A stretch of DNA of 64,000 bases, taken from positions 1,860,001 through 1,924,000 of the forward strand of contig NZ_CP086322.1 in assembly GCF_023277745.1 (NCBI RefSeq), in the 5' to 3' direction. Shown here one piece after another: positions 1 to 7,511 of this stretch. Both the position numbers and the translations under genes were made by a program. The stretch comes from Streptomyces halobius (GTDB lineage Bacteria; Actinomycetota; Actinomycetes; Streptomycetales; Streptomycetaceae). How positions within the stretch are numbered: the first letter of the stretch is position 1; every line of letters begins with the position of its first letter. The notes below the pieces were generated by a model that ran no database searches, had not been told where the DNA came from, and worked only from the letters and a program-made list of their open reading frames with translations.

Positions 1-58
1 GAGCGGATCGAGGGCCGACCGGCCGACACGGGAGGAGGTCGCTCCTCGCGCGCCGCCG

Positions 59-490
59 TCAGCTCTCCGCGCCGAGCCTGCGGCGGAGGGTGGCGGCGAA
101 GTCCTCGGCGGCCATCATCTGGGCGCGCAGCGTCTCGCAGCGCGCGTCGGCCACCTTGCGGTAGGAGTCGAGGCGCTCGCGCAGCCGCTCCCGCTCCTCG
201 TCGGATGAGGTCTCCCCTGCTCCGTCCGAGCTTGGGGAAGGGTCGCCGGTGGCCGCGACGCGGTCGGTGATCTCCAGCAGGTCCCGCATCTCCTCCAGCG
301 AGAAGTCCAGCGGCTTCATGCGCCGGATGACCATCAGCCGCTCGACGTCGGCTTCGGTGTAGAGGCGGAAGCCGCCCTTGCTGCGCGCGGAGGGAGCCAC
401 GAGGCCGACTTCCTCGTAGTGGCGGATCGTGCGCAGCGACAAACCGGTCCGCTCGGCCACTTCGCCGATCTGCATCTGCCGCTCACCCAT
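59..490 (-). CDS. MerR family transcriptional regulator
   Basis: 143-residue DNA-binding regulator. The N-terminal winged helix-turn-helix contains TGLSLRTIRHYEEVGL, followed by the family's second helical pair (FRLYTEADVERL) and a C-terminal coiled coil rich in Arg/Glu (about residues 75-140) that would dimerise. I start it at the ATG at 490 because MGERQMQIGEVAER matches the usual MerR N-terminus; the frame stays open to 625 but those extra residues look non-coding. No metal-binding cysteine pattern is seen; the single Cys lies in the coiled coil. It stands divergent from a SulP transporter relic, with a MerR-like operator between them, so it probably once controlled that transporter and itself. 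Ligand unknown. Confidence 0.88.
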   Translation of the reverse strand: MGERQMQIGEVAERTGLSLRTIRHYEEVGLVAPSARSKGGFRLYTEADVERLMVIRRMKPLDFSLEEMRDLLEITDRVAATGDPSPSSDGAGETSSDEERERLRERLDSYRKVADARCETLRAQMMAAEDFAATLRRRLGAES

Positions 491-623
491 CGTCGAGTCT
501 TCTCCTTCTGCGTTCCGCCGCATGTCCACCCCATGCCCACCAGATCGAAGCGCTCCAGCACACGTGTCTGGAATCACATGATCCGAGGAGGTGTTTACCC
601 GCATTTCATAAGCCGCAGGTCGC

Positions 624-649
624 ACCCTGCCCTCACGTCAGGGTAGAGT
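624..649 (+). promoter_or_regulatory. MerR-type operator and -10 element
   Basis: Inverted repeat ACCCTG (624-629) / CAGGGT (639-644), followed directly by TAGAGT (644-649), a good -10 for plus-strand transcription. A palindrome placed just ahead of the -10 is the usual MerR-family arrangement, with a long spacer. It lies between the MerR gene (ending toward position 59) and the SulP relic. Inference: the binding site of the neighbouring MerR protein. Confidence 0.5.
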
Positions 650-721
650 CTTCGGCGAGGGCAGCCACACTGTAAAGACGCAGCCAGGTCCGCCCCCGCC
701 AGTGCGGGCCCGGACCGGGGC

Positions 722-1063
722 TTGCAGGCGCCCGCAGACTTCCGGGAGCGCGTCGCGCACCTGGCCCAGGTCTCCGGTGTCGTCGACCCGGACGGCAAGC
801 AGGCCGTCTACGCGGTCACCGGCGAGCTGCTCTTCGCCTCCTCCAACGACCTCGTCTACCAGTTCAACTACAAGGACGACCCGGACGACGTCGTCATCGA
901 CCTCACCGACGCCCACATCTGGGACGCCTCCTCCGTCGCCGCGCTGGACGCCATCGAGACCAAGTACGCCGACCGCGGCAAGAAGGTCACCATCATCGGC
1001 CTGAACGAGCCCAGCGCCGAGATGCACGACAAGCTCGCCGGCCAGCTCACCGCCGGCCACTGA
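722..1063 (+). pseudogene. C-terminal STAS-domain relic of a SulP anion transporter
   Basis: 113 residues from a TTG, matching the last part of SulP family sulfate/bicarbonate transporters: the segment ELLFASSNDLVYQFNY followed by DVVIDLTDAHIWDASSV and KKVTIIGLNEPSAEMH is the typical SulP STAS domain with its conserved DxSGV-like loop (here DASSV). The roughly 400-residue membrane domain expected before it is absent, and the frame upstream shows no membrane segments. I therefore read it as a 5'-deleted gene. It keeps its operator upstream and a strong terminator downstream, and sits next to a MerR regulator. It could in principle still be expressed as a soluble STAS protein, but no family of stand-alone proteins with this exact tail is known to me. 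Confidence 0.75.
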
Positions 1064-1066
1064 CAG

Positions 1067-1115
1067 ACCGGCCGCCCCTTCCCGCCGACCACGGATGACG
1101 GGAAGGGGCGGTCTT
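1067..1115 (+). terminator. Rho-independent-like terminator after the SulP relic
   Basis: Perfect 13-bp stem CCGCCCCTTCCCG (1072-1084) / CGGGAAGGGGCGG (1099-1111) with a 14-nt loop, followed by TCTT. It begins a few bases after the stop codon of the STAS relic. Confidence 0.8.
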
Positions 1116-1198
1116 CTGCGCGCGGGCCGGAGTGCTCGCCTGCTGCGACGCCTGCAACGAAGACGGCCCGGACGGCCGGCACCGGGTGCGGGTGCGGG

Positions 1199-2152
1199 TC
1201 ACGATGTGGAGGAACGGGCCCTGCCGGGGCTGGTCGTGTCGGAGTGGGGCGCGTCGTCGTCACCCGGGTGGGACGTGGTACGCGGGCTCCGTACGGAACG
1301 GTGTCGGCGGGTGGCCCAGTGCACTGCCCAGCCCGCCACGAGCAGTACCGCGACGGCGGTCAGGACCGGGGCCGGGCCGAGCCCGTCCAGCCAGCGGGTG
1401 GCCTCGCCCTGCCAGCGGGTGGCGGCGCCGACCACCGGGTCCTCGGTCACGTGGCCGTGCAGGAGCCGGAGTTCGTACCAGCCGTAGTACGCGACGTAGC
1501 CGCCTGCCGACAGCAGGAGCGCGCCGGAGGCCCGGGTGACGTACGGCAGTGCCCGGCGGATGCGGCTGATGAGGGCTTGGCGGGAGAGGGCCACGGCGAG
1601 GGTGAGTACGCCGACGACGGCGCCCATCCCGGCCGCGTATACGGCGAAGACCCCCACCACGCCGGGCAGGCTGCCGGTGCGGAAGGCGGCGGAGGTCAGC
1701 GCCAGGAACGGGCCGATGGTGCAGGACAGTGAGGCGATGGCGTACGAGATGCCGTACAGGGTCATCGTCCAGGCCGAACCGGCGGGGCGGGACGTGGCGC
1801 GCACCTTCGGTACGGGGACGCGCAGTTCGCGTCCGGTCAGCAGCCAGACGCCGAGGGCGAGGAGCACGAGGCCGATGGCGACGGTCACCCAGGGCAGCCA
1901 GCGCTCCACCGACAGCGCGAGCGGGCAGACGATGAGTGCGAAGGCGCCGAAGACGGCCGCGAAGCCGCCGGTCATCGCCGCCGTCGCCACCAGGGCCCGC
2001 ACCAGCGAACTGCGCCTCTCAGGTTCCGTACGTGAGTTGTCCGTGCCGGAGACGAACAGGGTCAGGTAGGCGGGCAGCAGCGCGAAGCCGCAGGGGTTGA
2101 TCGCGGCCAGCATCCCCGCGGCGAACGCCAGCGCATAGGGTACTGAGCTCAT
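1199..2152 (-). CDS. ccdA: CcdA-type cytochrome c biogenesis / thiol electron transporter
   Basis: 317-residue polytopic membrane protein that moves reducing equivalents from cytoplasmic thioredoxin across the membrane to an extracytoplasmic thioredoxin-like partner. The first segment holds the CcdA signature NPCGF near residue 20, and a second conserved cysteine lies in LSCTIGPFLAL near residue 145; these two form the redox pair of the family. About seven hydrophobic segments are visible. The last 50 residues are an Arg/Ser/Thr-rich tail not typical of CcdA. The start ATG overlaps the stop of the upstream thioredoxin-like lipoprotein gene by 4 bp (ATGA), so the two are translationally coupled. 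Confidence 0.9.
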   Translation of the reverse strand: MSSVPYALAFAAGMLAAINPCGFALLPAYLTLFVSGTDNSRTEPERRSSLVRALVATAAMTGGFAAVFGAFALIVCPLALSVERWLPWVTVAIGLVLLALGVWLLTGRELRVPVPKVRATSRPAGSAWTMTLYGISYAIASLSCTIGPFLALTSAAFRTGSLPGVVGVFAVYAAGMGAVVGVLTLAVALSRQALISRIRRALPYVTRASGALLLSAGGYVAYYGWYELRLLHGHVTEDPVVGAATRWQGEATRWLDGLGPAPVLTAVAVLLVAGWAVHWATRRHRSVRSPRTTSHPGDDDAPHSDTTSPGRARSSTS

Positions 2153-2736
2153 TTCCGCGTCAGCCGTTCCACCTTGTCGTTCAGCTTGGTGGCATCGAGG
2201 CCGCCGGGGACGACGTCGATGGTGCCGTCGTCGTCGACGAAGGCGAGAGCGGGCTGCGCGGTGACGCCGAAGCCTGCCCAGAGCGAACCGTCGGTGTCGA
2301 CGGCGTGCTGGATGCCGTCCAGTCCGGTGTCGGTGACGAACTGCTTCATGTCGGCGGTGCGGCCCCGTCCCGGCACGCCCACGAAGGTGACCTTGTCACC
2401 CCACTTGGCGGCGGTCTTGGCGATGGTCGGCGCTTCGGACCTGCAGACGGTGCACCAGGGGGCCCAGAACCACAGGACGGCGTGCTTGCCGGCCAGCGAG
2501 GCACCCTTGAACTCCTCGCCGTCCACGGTGCGGGTGGTGAAGTCGAGTTTTGTCGGCACCTTCGGCGTCGCACGGTCTTCGGCCGCCTGTGAGGAAGCCC
2601 CCGGGTCGACGGGCCGGGTGGCGGATGCCGCCGAGGACGGACGGTCGCCGCCGGTGCCACAGCCGGTGGCCAGCAGGGCGAGGGCGAGGGCGACGAAGGT
2701 GGCGGTGACGGTCGTGCTGAATCGCCGAGTGCGCAT
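2149..2736 (-). CDS. TlpA/ResA-like thioredoxin-fold lipoprotein
   Basis: 195-residue exported disulfide oxidoreductase. A signal peptide ends in the lipobox LLATGC (Cys26), so it should be lipid-anchored outside the membrane. A Ser/Ala/Pro linker leads to a redoxin domain with the active-site motif APWCTVC (Cys95, Cys98); WCxxC is the TlpA/ResA/DsbE hallmark. The typical cis-Pro loop is seen as AQPALAFVD. It is the first gene of a two-gene operon with the CcdA-type protein, which would keep it reduced. Likely role: extracytoplasmic thiol reduction, for example of apocytochrome c or of metal-stressed proteins. Confidence 0.9.
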   Translation of the reverse strand: MRTRRFSTTVTATFVALALALLATGCGTGGDRPSSAASATRPVDPGASSQAAEDRATPKVPTKLDFTTRTVDGEEFKGASLAGKHAVLWFWAPWCTVCRSEAPTIAKTAAKWGDKVTFVGVPGRGRTADMKQFVTDTGLDGIQHAVDTDGSLWAGFGVTAQPALAFVDDDGTIDVVPGGLDATKLNDKVERLTRK

Positions 2737-3297
2737 GGGATTCCCTTCTCTCGGAGTGTCGCCGGCGGGTGTGCGAGCGGCCGACCAGAAGGGAACCCGC
2801 TCTCCCCCGTGCTCGATTCCGCCCGCCCCATCTGTCCCGTCTGTTCCATCCGCTCTGTCTGTTCCGTCTGCTCTATCTGATCTGTCTGCTCTGTCTGCCG
2901 GCGAAAGGGCGCGCTATTGGCGGCCGCCCGATGACGAGGTGACTCAGGGTGCCCTCTCGCGGTGGGAGAGGGAAGCCGTGTGCGGGTGACTTCCTGGTCG
3001 CCCCGCGGGGGACGTGTGGAGCCGACCGCGAGGGTTCGTACGGTCGGCCCCACCGCTCCGGTGGACGGTGATACGGGGGATGCCGTCCACCGGGGACGGG
3101 CACGGGAGCCGGGCGGGCCGGTGGAGAACAGCGTGACGACGTACCGGCCCGTACGGACTCGCGCTGCCCGGCGGGTGCCGCGGCGCCAACCGTGCCCTTA
3201 CGACCTCAGTCGGTACGGGCCGTGCCGCGGCGGTATCGCTGTGCCAACGACGGTGCGCGGGGGAGGGAACCCGCTGGGCCACAGGGCGCCGTCCCCA
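2737..3297. other. Intergenic stretch without a recognised gene
   Basis: Lies upstream of the TlpA-like gene. It contains the 9-bp tandem repeat listed separately and otherwise shows no frame with a convincing protein family. Promoter elements for the TlpA/CcdA operon are expected near 2740-2800 on the minus strand but none is clear. Confidence 0.4.
2831..2897. repeat. 9-bp degenerate tandem repeat, about 7.4 copies
   Basis: Unit consensus TCTGNTCNG: TCTGTCCCG, TCTGTTCCA, TCCGCTCTG, TCTGTTCCG, TCTGCTCTA, TCTGATCTG, TCTGCTCTG, TCTG. The array is non-coding by its position between the TlpA-like gene and an oxidase relic. On the minus strand it would read as repeats of Gln-Thr-Glu-type tripeptides but no gene supports this. 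Confidence 0.8.
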
Positions 3298-3338
3298 GTG
3301 TCAGCGAGCTGACACAATCCGGCATTTGCGCCTACTAA
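3298..3338 (+). promoter_or_regulatory. 18-bp perfect palindrome overlapping a promoter
   Basis: GTGTCAGCGAGCTGACAC (3298-3315) is a perfect inverted repeat with 8-bp arms. Its right arm contains CTGACA (3309-3314), which with an 18-bp spacer precedes TACTAA (3333-3338), a plausible -35/-10 pair pointing right. The overlap of operator and -35 suggests repression. No intact gene follows on this strand before 4193, so the site looks orphaned by deletion. Confidence 0.55.
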
Positions 3339-3354
3339 TGTCTGCTCGGGGGAT

Positions 3355-3855
3355 TCAGCCGGGTGGCGGTGCGGTGCTCAGTGCGGCAGCGGCAGCTCGG
3401 ACTGCGGAACCCCGGAGGGTCAGGACGTAGCTCGTGGGGCTGCCCGGCGGCAGGCCGAGCTGTTCGGGCGTGTCGGGGGTCGGGTGCGGGTGCAGGCAGA
3501 TCGCGGTGGCTCCGAGGCCGTTGACGCGGTAGTCGAAGACTTGCAGGTTCGATGTGCCGGGCGAACTCGGCCCGGTTGGCCGGGGCCAGCATGATGGCCG
3601 GCTTCGGGCGTGCGTGGGCGAACGGCACACCGTCCTGGCCGACCTGGTGCAAGGTGTGCTGGTCCACGTGCAGCCACATCAGCCGGTGCGGTGCGGCGTT
3701 CAGCACCCGCCACCGCTGGACCTCCCCCGGACGCATCCGCACTTCCGGCGTGAGCTGCCCGTTGACGGTGAACAGCCACTCGGTCGGTACCGCGGGGACC
3801 GAGGTGAACGGGACCGACCCGCCGGACGGCAGCGGGACCGCGTTCGGCACCTCAC
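3355..3855 (-). pseudogene. Multicopper oxidase relic, frameshifted
   Basis: Fragment of a laccase/CotA-type copper oxidase. One frame reads TEWLFTVNGQLTPEVRMRPG, then WRVLNAAPHRLMWLHVD and HARPKPAIMLAPANRAEF, matching the second cupredoxin domain of three-domain oxidases. After AEFAR the homology moves to another frame (SNLQVFDYRVNGLGATAI). Neither the N-terminal cupredoxin nor the C-terminal HCH copper ligands are present. A dead gene with at least one frameshift and truncation at both ends. Confidence 0.7.
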
Positions 3856-4192
3856 CGCAGGCGCCCCGACGACACCCAACGGCCCGCCGGTGGACACGAA
3901 GTGCTGGCCGGTGCCATCCGCCCCGCCGACTCCTCCGGCGCGATCGACAGCCAGGCCTGTCTGACCACTCTTCTCGGCGGCACCCTGATCCAGCAGACCG
4001 CCGCCCCGCCGTGGCCGTAGCCCCAACCCCAGCCGCAGCAGTACTGCGGGGCGCTGGTGGGGAAGGTGACACAAGTTCTTTTGTGTCAGCGTGCGTGCGG
4101 AGGAAATGCGTGGGAGCCCTGGCGGGTTTCCCCAGGGACTCCGCAGCGCCGACGGCGTGGCGGCAGGCAGATGCATACAACCTAGGAGGGTC

Positions 4193-4741
4193 ATGTCCAG
4201 GATTCCCGTCCACACCGTCGACAGCGCGCCTGAGGCAGGCCGGGAAACACTGTCGAAGCTGGCGAAGCGTTTCGGGAAGGTGCTGAACATCCACGGCGAG
4301 ATGGCCCATGCGCCGGTCGTGCTGGAGACCTACGCGGCCATGAACGCGGCGATCACCCGGCACGGCACCTTCGACGCCCGCACCCGCGAGGCGATCGCCC
4401 TGGCCGTCGGTGCGGTCGACCACTGCAGTTACTGCCAAGCGGCGCACACCCTCTCGGCCAAGGCCGCCGGCCTGACCGAAGAGCAGACGGTGGCCATCCG
4501 CCGCGGCGCCGCGGACTTCGACGACCCGCTGGACGCGCTGGTGCGTGTCGTACGGGAGATCGCCGGAGAGATCGGTGAGGTATCCGACGACACCTGGACA
4601 CGCGCCCGGGAAGCGGGCTGGAGCGACGCACAGCTCACCGAGGCGTTCGCCCATGTCGCGGTGAACATGTTCACGAACTACTTCAACCACTACGCCCGAA
4701 CCGACCTCGACGTCCCCGCAGCCCCGGCCCTGCGCGGCTGA
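4193..4741 (+). CDS. Carboxymuconolactone decarboxylase / AhpD-like peroxidase
   Basis: 182-residue all-helical protein of the CMD/AhpD superfamily. The motif VDHCSYCQAAH (Cys78, Cys81, His85) is the peroxidatic CxxC-xxx-H site of AhpD-like disulfide reductants, preceded by the usual REAIALAVGA helix. The family uses the Cys pair to reduce peroxides or peroxiredoxins. The start at 4193 is set by a strong ribosome-binding site, AGGAGGG, ending 2 nt before the ATG. Single-gene unit between an oxidase relic and a convergent membrane protein gene. Substrate not predictable. Confidence 0.88.
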   Translation: MSRIPVHTVDSAPEAGRETLSKLAKRFGKVLNIHGEMAHAPVVLETYAAMNAAITRHGTFDARTREAIALAVGAVDHCSYCQAAHTLSAKAAGLTEEQTVAIRRGAADFDDPLDALVRVVREIAGEIGEVSDDTWTRAREAGWSDAQLTEAFAHVAVNMFTNYFNHYARTDLDVPAAPALRG

Positions 4742-4799
4742 CGACCGTCTGCACGCCCTGTCCGTCAGCGGCGTCCACGGGACCCTCTCCCGTCCCCTT

Positions 4800-5378
4800 C
4801 TACCTCGGCATCCGCTCCGGCTCCGGCGGCGTCTCCGGAGCCGGGCGCGTGAGGAAGAACGGGATCATCAGCGATCCGAAGATCAAGGGGTGGGCGAGCC
4901 CCCCGAAGATCTGGAACGCGACGTGGGAACCGTCGAAGGCCGGGAAGACGGTTTTGCCCAGGACGTGGAGGTTGAACACCCACAGCGCCAGGCCATAGCC
5001 GAGTGCGCCGCCCACCAAGGCGGGCACGGTGCGCAGCCAGGGCACCAGCGCCAACGCGAAGCCCATGCCGAATCCCAGTGACAGCGTGATGTGCATGGTC
5101 AGGCCCAGCACCGCCTCGGCCGCAGTGGGCACAGGCGCGCTGGAGGCGTCGAAGACGGTCGCCATGATGTGCAGCGGGGAGAGTGCCGACATGCCCCGGG
5201 TCACGGCAAACCACATGTGCGCCAGCAGGAACGCCAGCCCGGCTACGAGTCCGGCGGCCACCCCACGGGTCAGCAGACCGCCCAGGTCGAGCGGGCGCAG
5301 TTCCCCCACGCTGATCACGTCGAGCATGCGCGGCATGCCCAGGCCGGTCTTACGGAGCCGCTGTCGCTGGAGTGTCAT
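4800..5378 (-). CDS. Hypothetical multi-pass membrane protein
   Basis: 192 residues starting MTLQRQRLRKTGLG at 5378, with AGGAAAGG upstream on the minus strand. Four hydrophobic stretches are visible (VAAGLVAGLAFLLAHMWF, LTMHITLSLGFGMGFALAL, ALVGGALGYGLALWVF, LIFGSLMIPFFL). His residues sit inside or at the edge of the membrane segments (AHMW, LTMHI, NLHVL, LAHPL), which can occur in heme or metal-binding membrane proteins. I do not recognise the family. It converges with the AhpD-like gene. Confidence 0.7.
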   Translation of the reverse strand: MTLQRQRLRKTGLGMPRMLDVISVGELRPLDLGGLLTRGVAAGLVAGLAFLLAHMWFAVTRGMSALSPLHIMATVFDASSAPVPTAAEAVLGLTMHITLSLGFGMGFALALVPWLRTVPALVGGALGYGLALWVFNLHVLGKTVFPAFDGSHVAFQIFGGLAHPLIFGSLMIPFFLTRPAPETPPEPERMPR

Positions 5379-5749
5379 GACTGACTCGCCTTTCCTCTGG
5401 CGCATGAGGCGAAAGGCCCCGGGAAGGGATCCGTCTCGCTTCGATCCGAACCGTCCGGAAACCCGTCGGCCGTGAAGTCTCTTCCCCTGCCGGTGAGGCA
5501 GCCTGCTGCCGTAGGAGTGAACCGCTGGTCGTCATGCGGCAAGTGAGGGGCGTCAACTGACTCGGCGCTGGGCGGATGGAAGGGGAATGCGGGTCAGGGG
5601 GTGGGGGTTTCCGGTCCGTGGAAGAACAAGGCCCCCCACCCGATTCCGGTATGGACCGCACCGTGCCGACCGGAGAAAGTCGGCACGGTGTGGCCGCCGG
5701 GCGGGATGCGCCGCTCCGCCCGCCTGTGGGACACGACCGCGGCGAGGTA

Positions 5750-6116
5750 TCAGAGGAGCCAGCTCAGCAGGCCGCCGTAGCCATAGCCGTAGGGGCCGTA
5801 GCCACCATGCCCGTATCCGCCGTAACCGCCATGCCCGTACCCGCCGTAACCGCCATGGCCATGCCCGCCATGGCCGTGGCCGTAGCCGCCGTGGCCGCCC
5901 CGGCAGTCGTGGTGACCGTGGCCGCCGCCGTGGTGACCGTGGCCATCGGAACGCGCGGCCGATTGTGCCGAGGCCGAGCCGTGATGAGCAGAGGCGGCCG
6001 ACGCGGTACCTGGCACCGGTGACCACAGCTCCTGCCGCCAGAATCGAAGCCGCGGCCCCGAGCGCAGCGCGGCGCAGCAGCCCGAGGGCAGCGCGGTGCA
6101 TCAGATGGATACGCAT
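5750..6116 (-). pseudogene. Gly/His/Tyr-rich secreted protein, apparent frameshift
   Basis: From the ATG at 6116 (AAGGAG upstream) a signal-peptide-like sequence reads LLRRAALGAAASILAAGAVV. The frame then becomes Arg-rich, while another frame from 6016 continues naturally as TASAASAHHGSASAQSAAR and then a repetitive tail GHGGYGGYGHGGYGGYGHGG ending in GGLLSWLL. Joining the two needs one base change near 6013-6020 (ggtgccaggtaccg). The tail's His/Gly/Tyr composition could bind metals or form a surface layer. Either a real frameshift or a sequence error. Function unknown. Confidence 0.55.
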
Positions 6117-6241
6117 CACAGGGTTCTCCTTTGTGCGGGGGCGGCGGGCGCCGCCCTCGCCTCACAGGTATGCCGCCCCCGTCCCCTGCTATCGCCAAGT
6201 GCGCCGACCAGGTGACCCATTGGTCAGAGGAATGACAAGAC

Positions 6242-6696
6242 GTGACACACCGTGATGCAGACCGGCCGCCCGCAGCACCGGCCCCGGCTGCGCAGCGCGC
6301 GGCGGTATGGGCCCTGCGCTGTCCGGGAGGCCGCCGCCCGCCCGGCCGTCGGGACACCGAGGCGCTGGCGGCTCGTGTGGAGTCGCGTGTGCTGGAGCCC
6401 GGCACGGTGGTCTTCGCTCAGGGGCAGGTGCCCGACGGGGTGTGGATCGTACGCAGTGGAACGCTGGAGCTGGTCTCGGGCACCGGCCGACGGCGTGTGG
6501 TGGTCGGAGTGCTGTCGGAATGCGGAATCGCCGGGGACGTACCGCTGTTGCTGGGACGCCCCGCGGTGTGCACCGTGCGGACGCTGACCACCGTGCAGGC
6601 CGTCTTCCTCCCCGCCGGGACCCCGAGACCTACATCCTGCGTCTCCTGGTCGGCGTACCCCAACCACTTCAGCTCAGCCTGCCCTCCCCGCTGTAG
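6242..6696 (+). pseudogene. Crp/Fnr-type cyclic-nucleotide-binding domain relic
   Basis: The frame from 6242 contains LEPGTVVFAQGQVPDGVWIV, RSGTLELV and GECGIAGDVPLLLGRPAV-like text (here SECGIAGDVPLLLG), the beta-roll of a cNMP-binding domain. After VQAVFLPAG the homology is lost; a second frame ends DPETYILRLLVGV. No helix-turn-helix follows. The N-terminal part of the frame is low-complexity Pro/Arg. I read it as a truncated and frameshifted regulator. Confidence 0.6.
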
Positions 6697-6807
6697 CGGC
6701 GGAACCGGCCGTCGCGCTGTACCGCCGGTTCCCGGTGCGGTCCACAGGCCGGGTACACGGCTGCGGCGACCCGCTTCCACTGCTGTCACGCTCTTGCGTG
6801 GGTCGTG

Positions 6808-6831
6808 TTGACCTTGACCCGGGGGCAAGGT
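6808..6831 (+). promoter_or_regulatory. MerR-type metal operator upstream of the metallothionein-like gene
   Basis: TTGACC (6808-6813, -35 like) overlaps the left arm of ACCTTG (6811-6816) / CAAGGT (6826-6831), with a G/C core. The same arms and spacing occur at 10414-10434 in front of the P1B-ATPase relic beside a metal-type MerR gene. This placement is characteristic of CueR/ZntR/CadR targets. The downstream ATG is at 6901. Confidence 0.7.
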
Positions 6832-6900
6832 TCCACGATGGGGACGCAGCCGGGACAACCCGGTTGCGTCCCCATCCATCGAGGAGTGAAGAGGTACACC

Positions 6901-7068
6901 ATGTCGATGCGTGAAGGCGAGATCTACACCTGTCCCTGTGAGAACTGCGACTGCACGGTCAAGGTCCTGGTCTCCGCCCCGGCGAACTGCTCCGGTACGG
7001 CCCCGACCTGCTGCTGCGGCAAGGTCATGATCAAGACCGAGGCCGTGGCCGGAACCGAGCAACCGTAG
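6901..7068 (+). CDS. Metallothionein-like Cys-rich small protein
   Basis: 55 residues with eight cysteines: CPCENCDC at 11-18, Cys30 and CCC at 37-39. The pattern CxCxxCxC and the short length fit bacterial metallothioneins, which sequester Zn, Cd or Cu in the cytoplasm. RBS GAGGAG/GAAGAGG lies upstream and the ATG at 6901 is the only sensible start. It is preceded by a MerR-type operator matching that of the nearby P1B-ATPase relic, so I infer control by the MerR protein at 9959-10378. No Cys-His repeats like SmtA are seen, so the exact metallothionein family is uncertain. Confidence 0.75.
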   Translation: MSMREGEIYTCPCENCDCTVKVLVSAPANCSGTAPTCCCGKVMIKTEAVAGTEQP

Positions 7069-7097
7069 GGATTCCGGCGTCAGCGCAGCGCCGCGAA

Positions 7098-7134
7098 GAC
7101 TCCGGCCGACGCCAGTGCGGCAACAGCCGGAGTC
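7098..7134 (+). terminator. Possible terminator hairpin after the metallothionein-like gene
   Basis: 9-bp stem GACTCCGGC (7098-7106) / GCCGGAGTC (7126-7134), 19-nt loop, about 30 nt after the stop codon. No T-run follows, as is common in Streptomyces. Confidence 0.4.
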
Positions 7135-7338
7135 AGCGTCCAGGCGATCGCGGCTCCCGTCGACCGGCAGAGCTGGTGCCCTGTCAGGAGACGGGTGAAC
7201 GGGACGGCTTGGTGGCGCCGGGCCTCGAAGGTCCGTTATGGCGCCGGTCGCCGTGACGGCGCCGCCGATGATTGCCGTCCGCACACCGCCGCTCCGCGCG
7301 CCGCCGGTCCCAGGGGCGGTGAGTCCCCTCGGACCGGC

Positions 7339-7470
7339 GTAGGCTGCTGCCGCAGCCCGTACTGCGTCTACTCCTACGAGGCCGTCGAGATCCTGCGGCC
7401 CCGCGGTTTCACCGTCCGGCGCCTGGTCGGCGGCTTCTTCGAGTGGCGCGCCGCGGGCCTTCCCCTGCAG
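7339..7470 (+). pseudogene. Rhodanese-domain C-terminal relic
   Basis: The frame contains VGCCRSPYCVYSYEAVEILR and RRLVGGFFEWRAAGLPLQ. This is the end of a rhodanese domain of the type fused to ArsR-HTH proteins, whose active-site loop is CRxxYC. About 44 residues remain; nothing upstream in the frame resembles the rest. It lies just before the transglutaminase-like gene. A truncated gene, not expected to be functional. Confidence 0.6.
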
Positions 7471-7511
7471 CGCGCCTGCCCCCCTCCCCCGACTCTCCTT
7501 GAGAGGTCCTC

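Noticed and set aside
3840..4019. Plus-strand text GHEVLAGAIRPADSSGAIDS ending in a stop at about 4019
   Set aside because: Reads like a real protein end but I could not assign a family and no start or upstream homology was visible; left unannotated.
4800..5378. Heme-binding or metal-transport role for the membrane protein
   Set aside because: His residues are suggestive but no known heme or metal motif is complete.
7075..7194. Possible phosphate-permease-like C-terminal helix (AIAWTLTPAVAALASAGVFA, minus strand)
   Set aside because: A single hydrophobic stretch with uncertain resemblance; the region also forms a hairpin.
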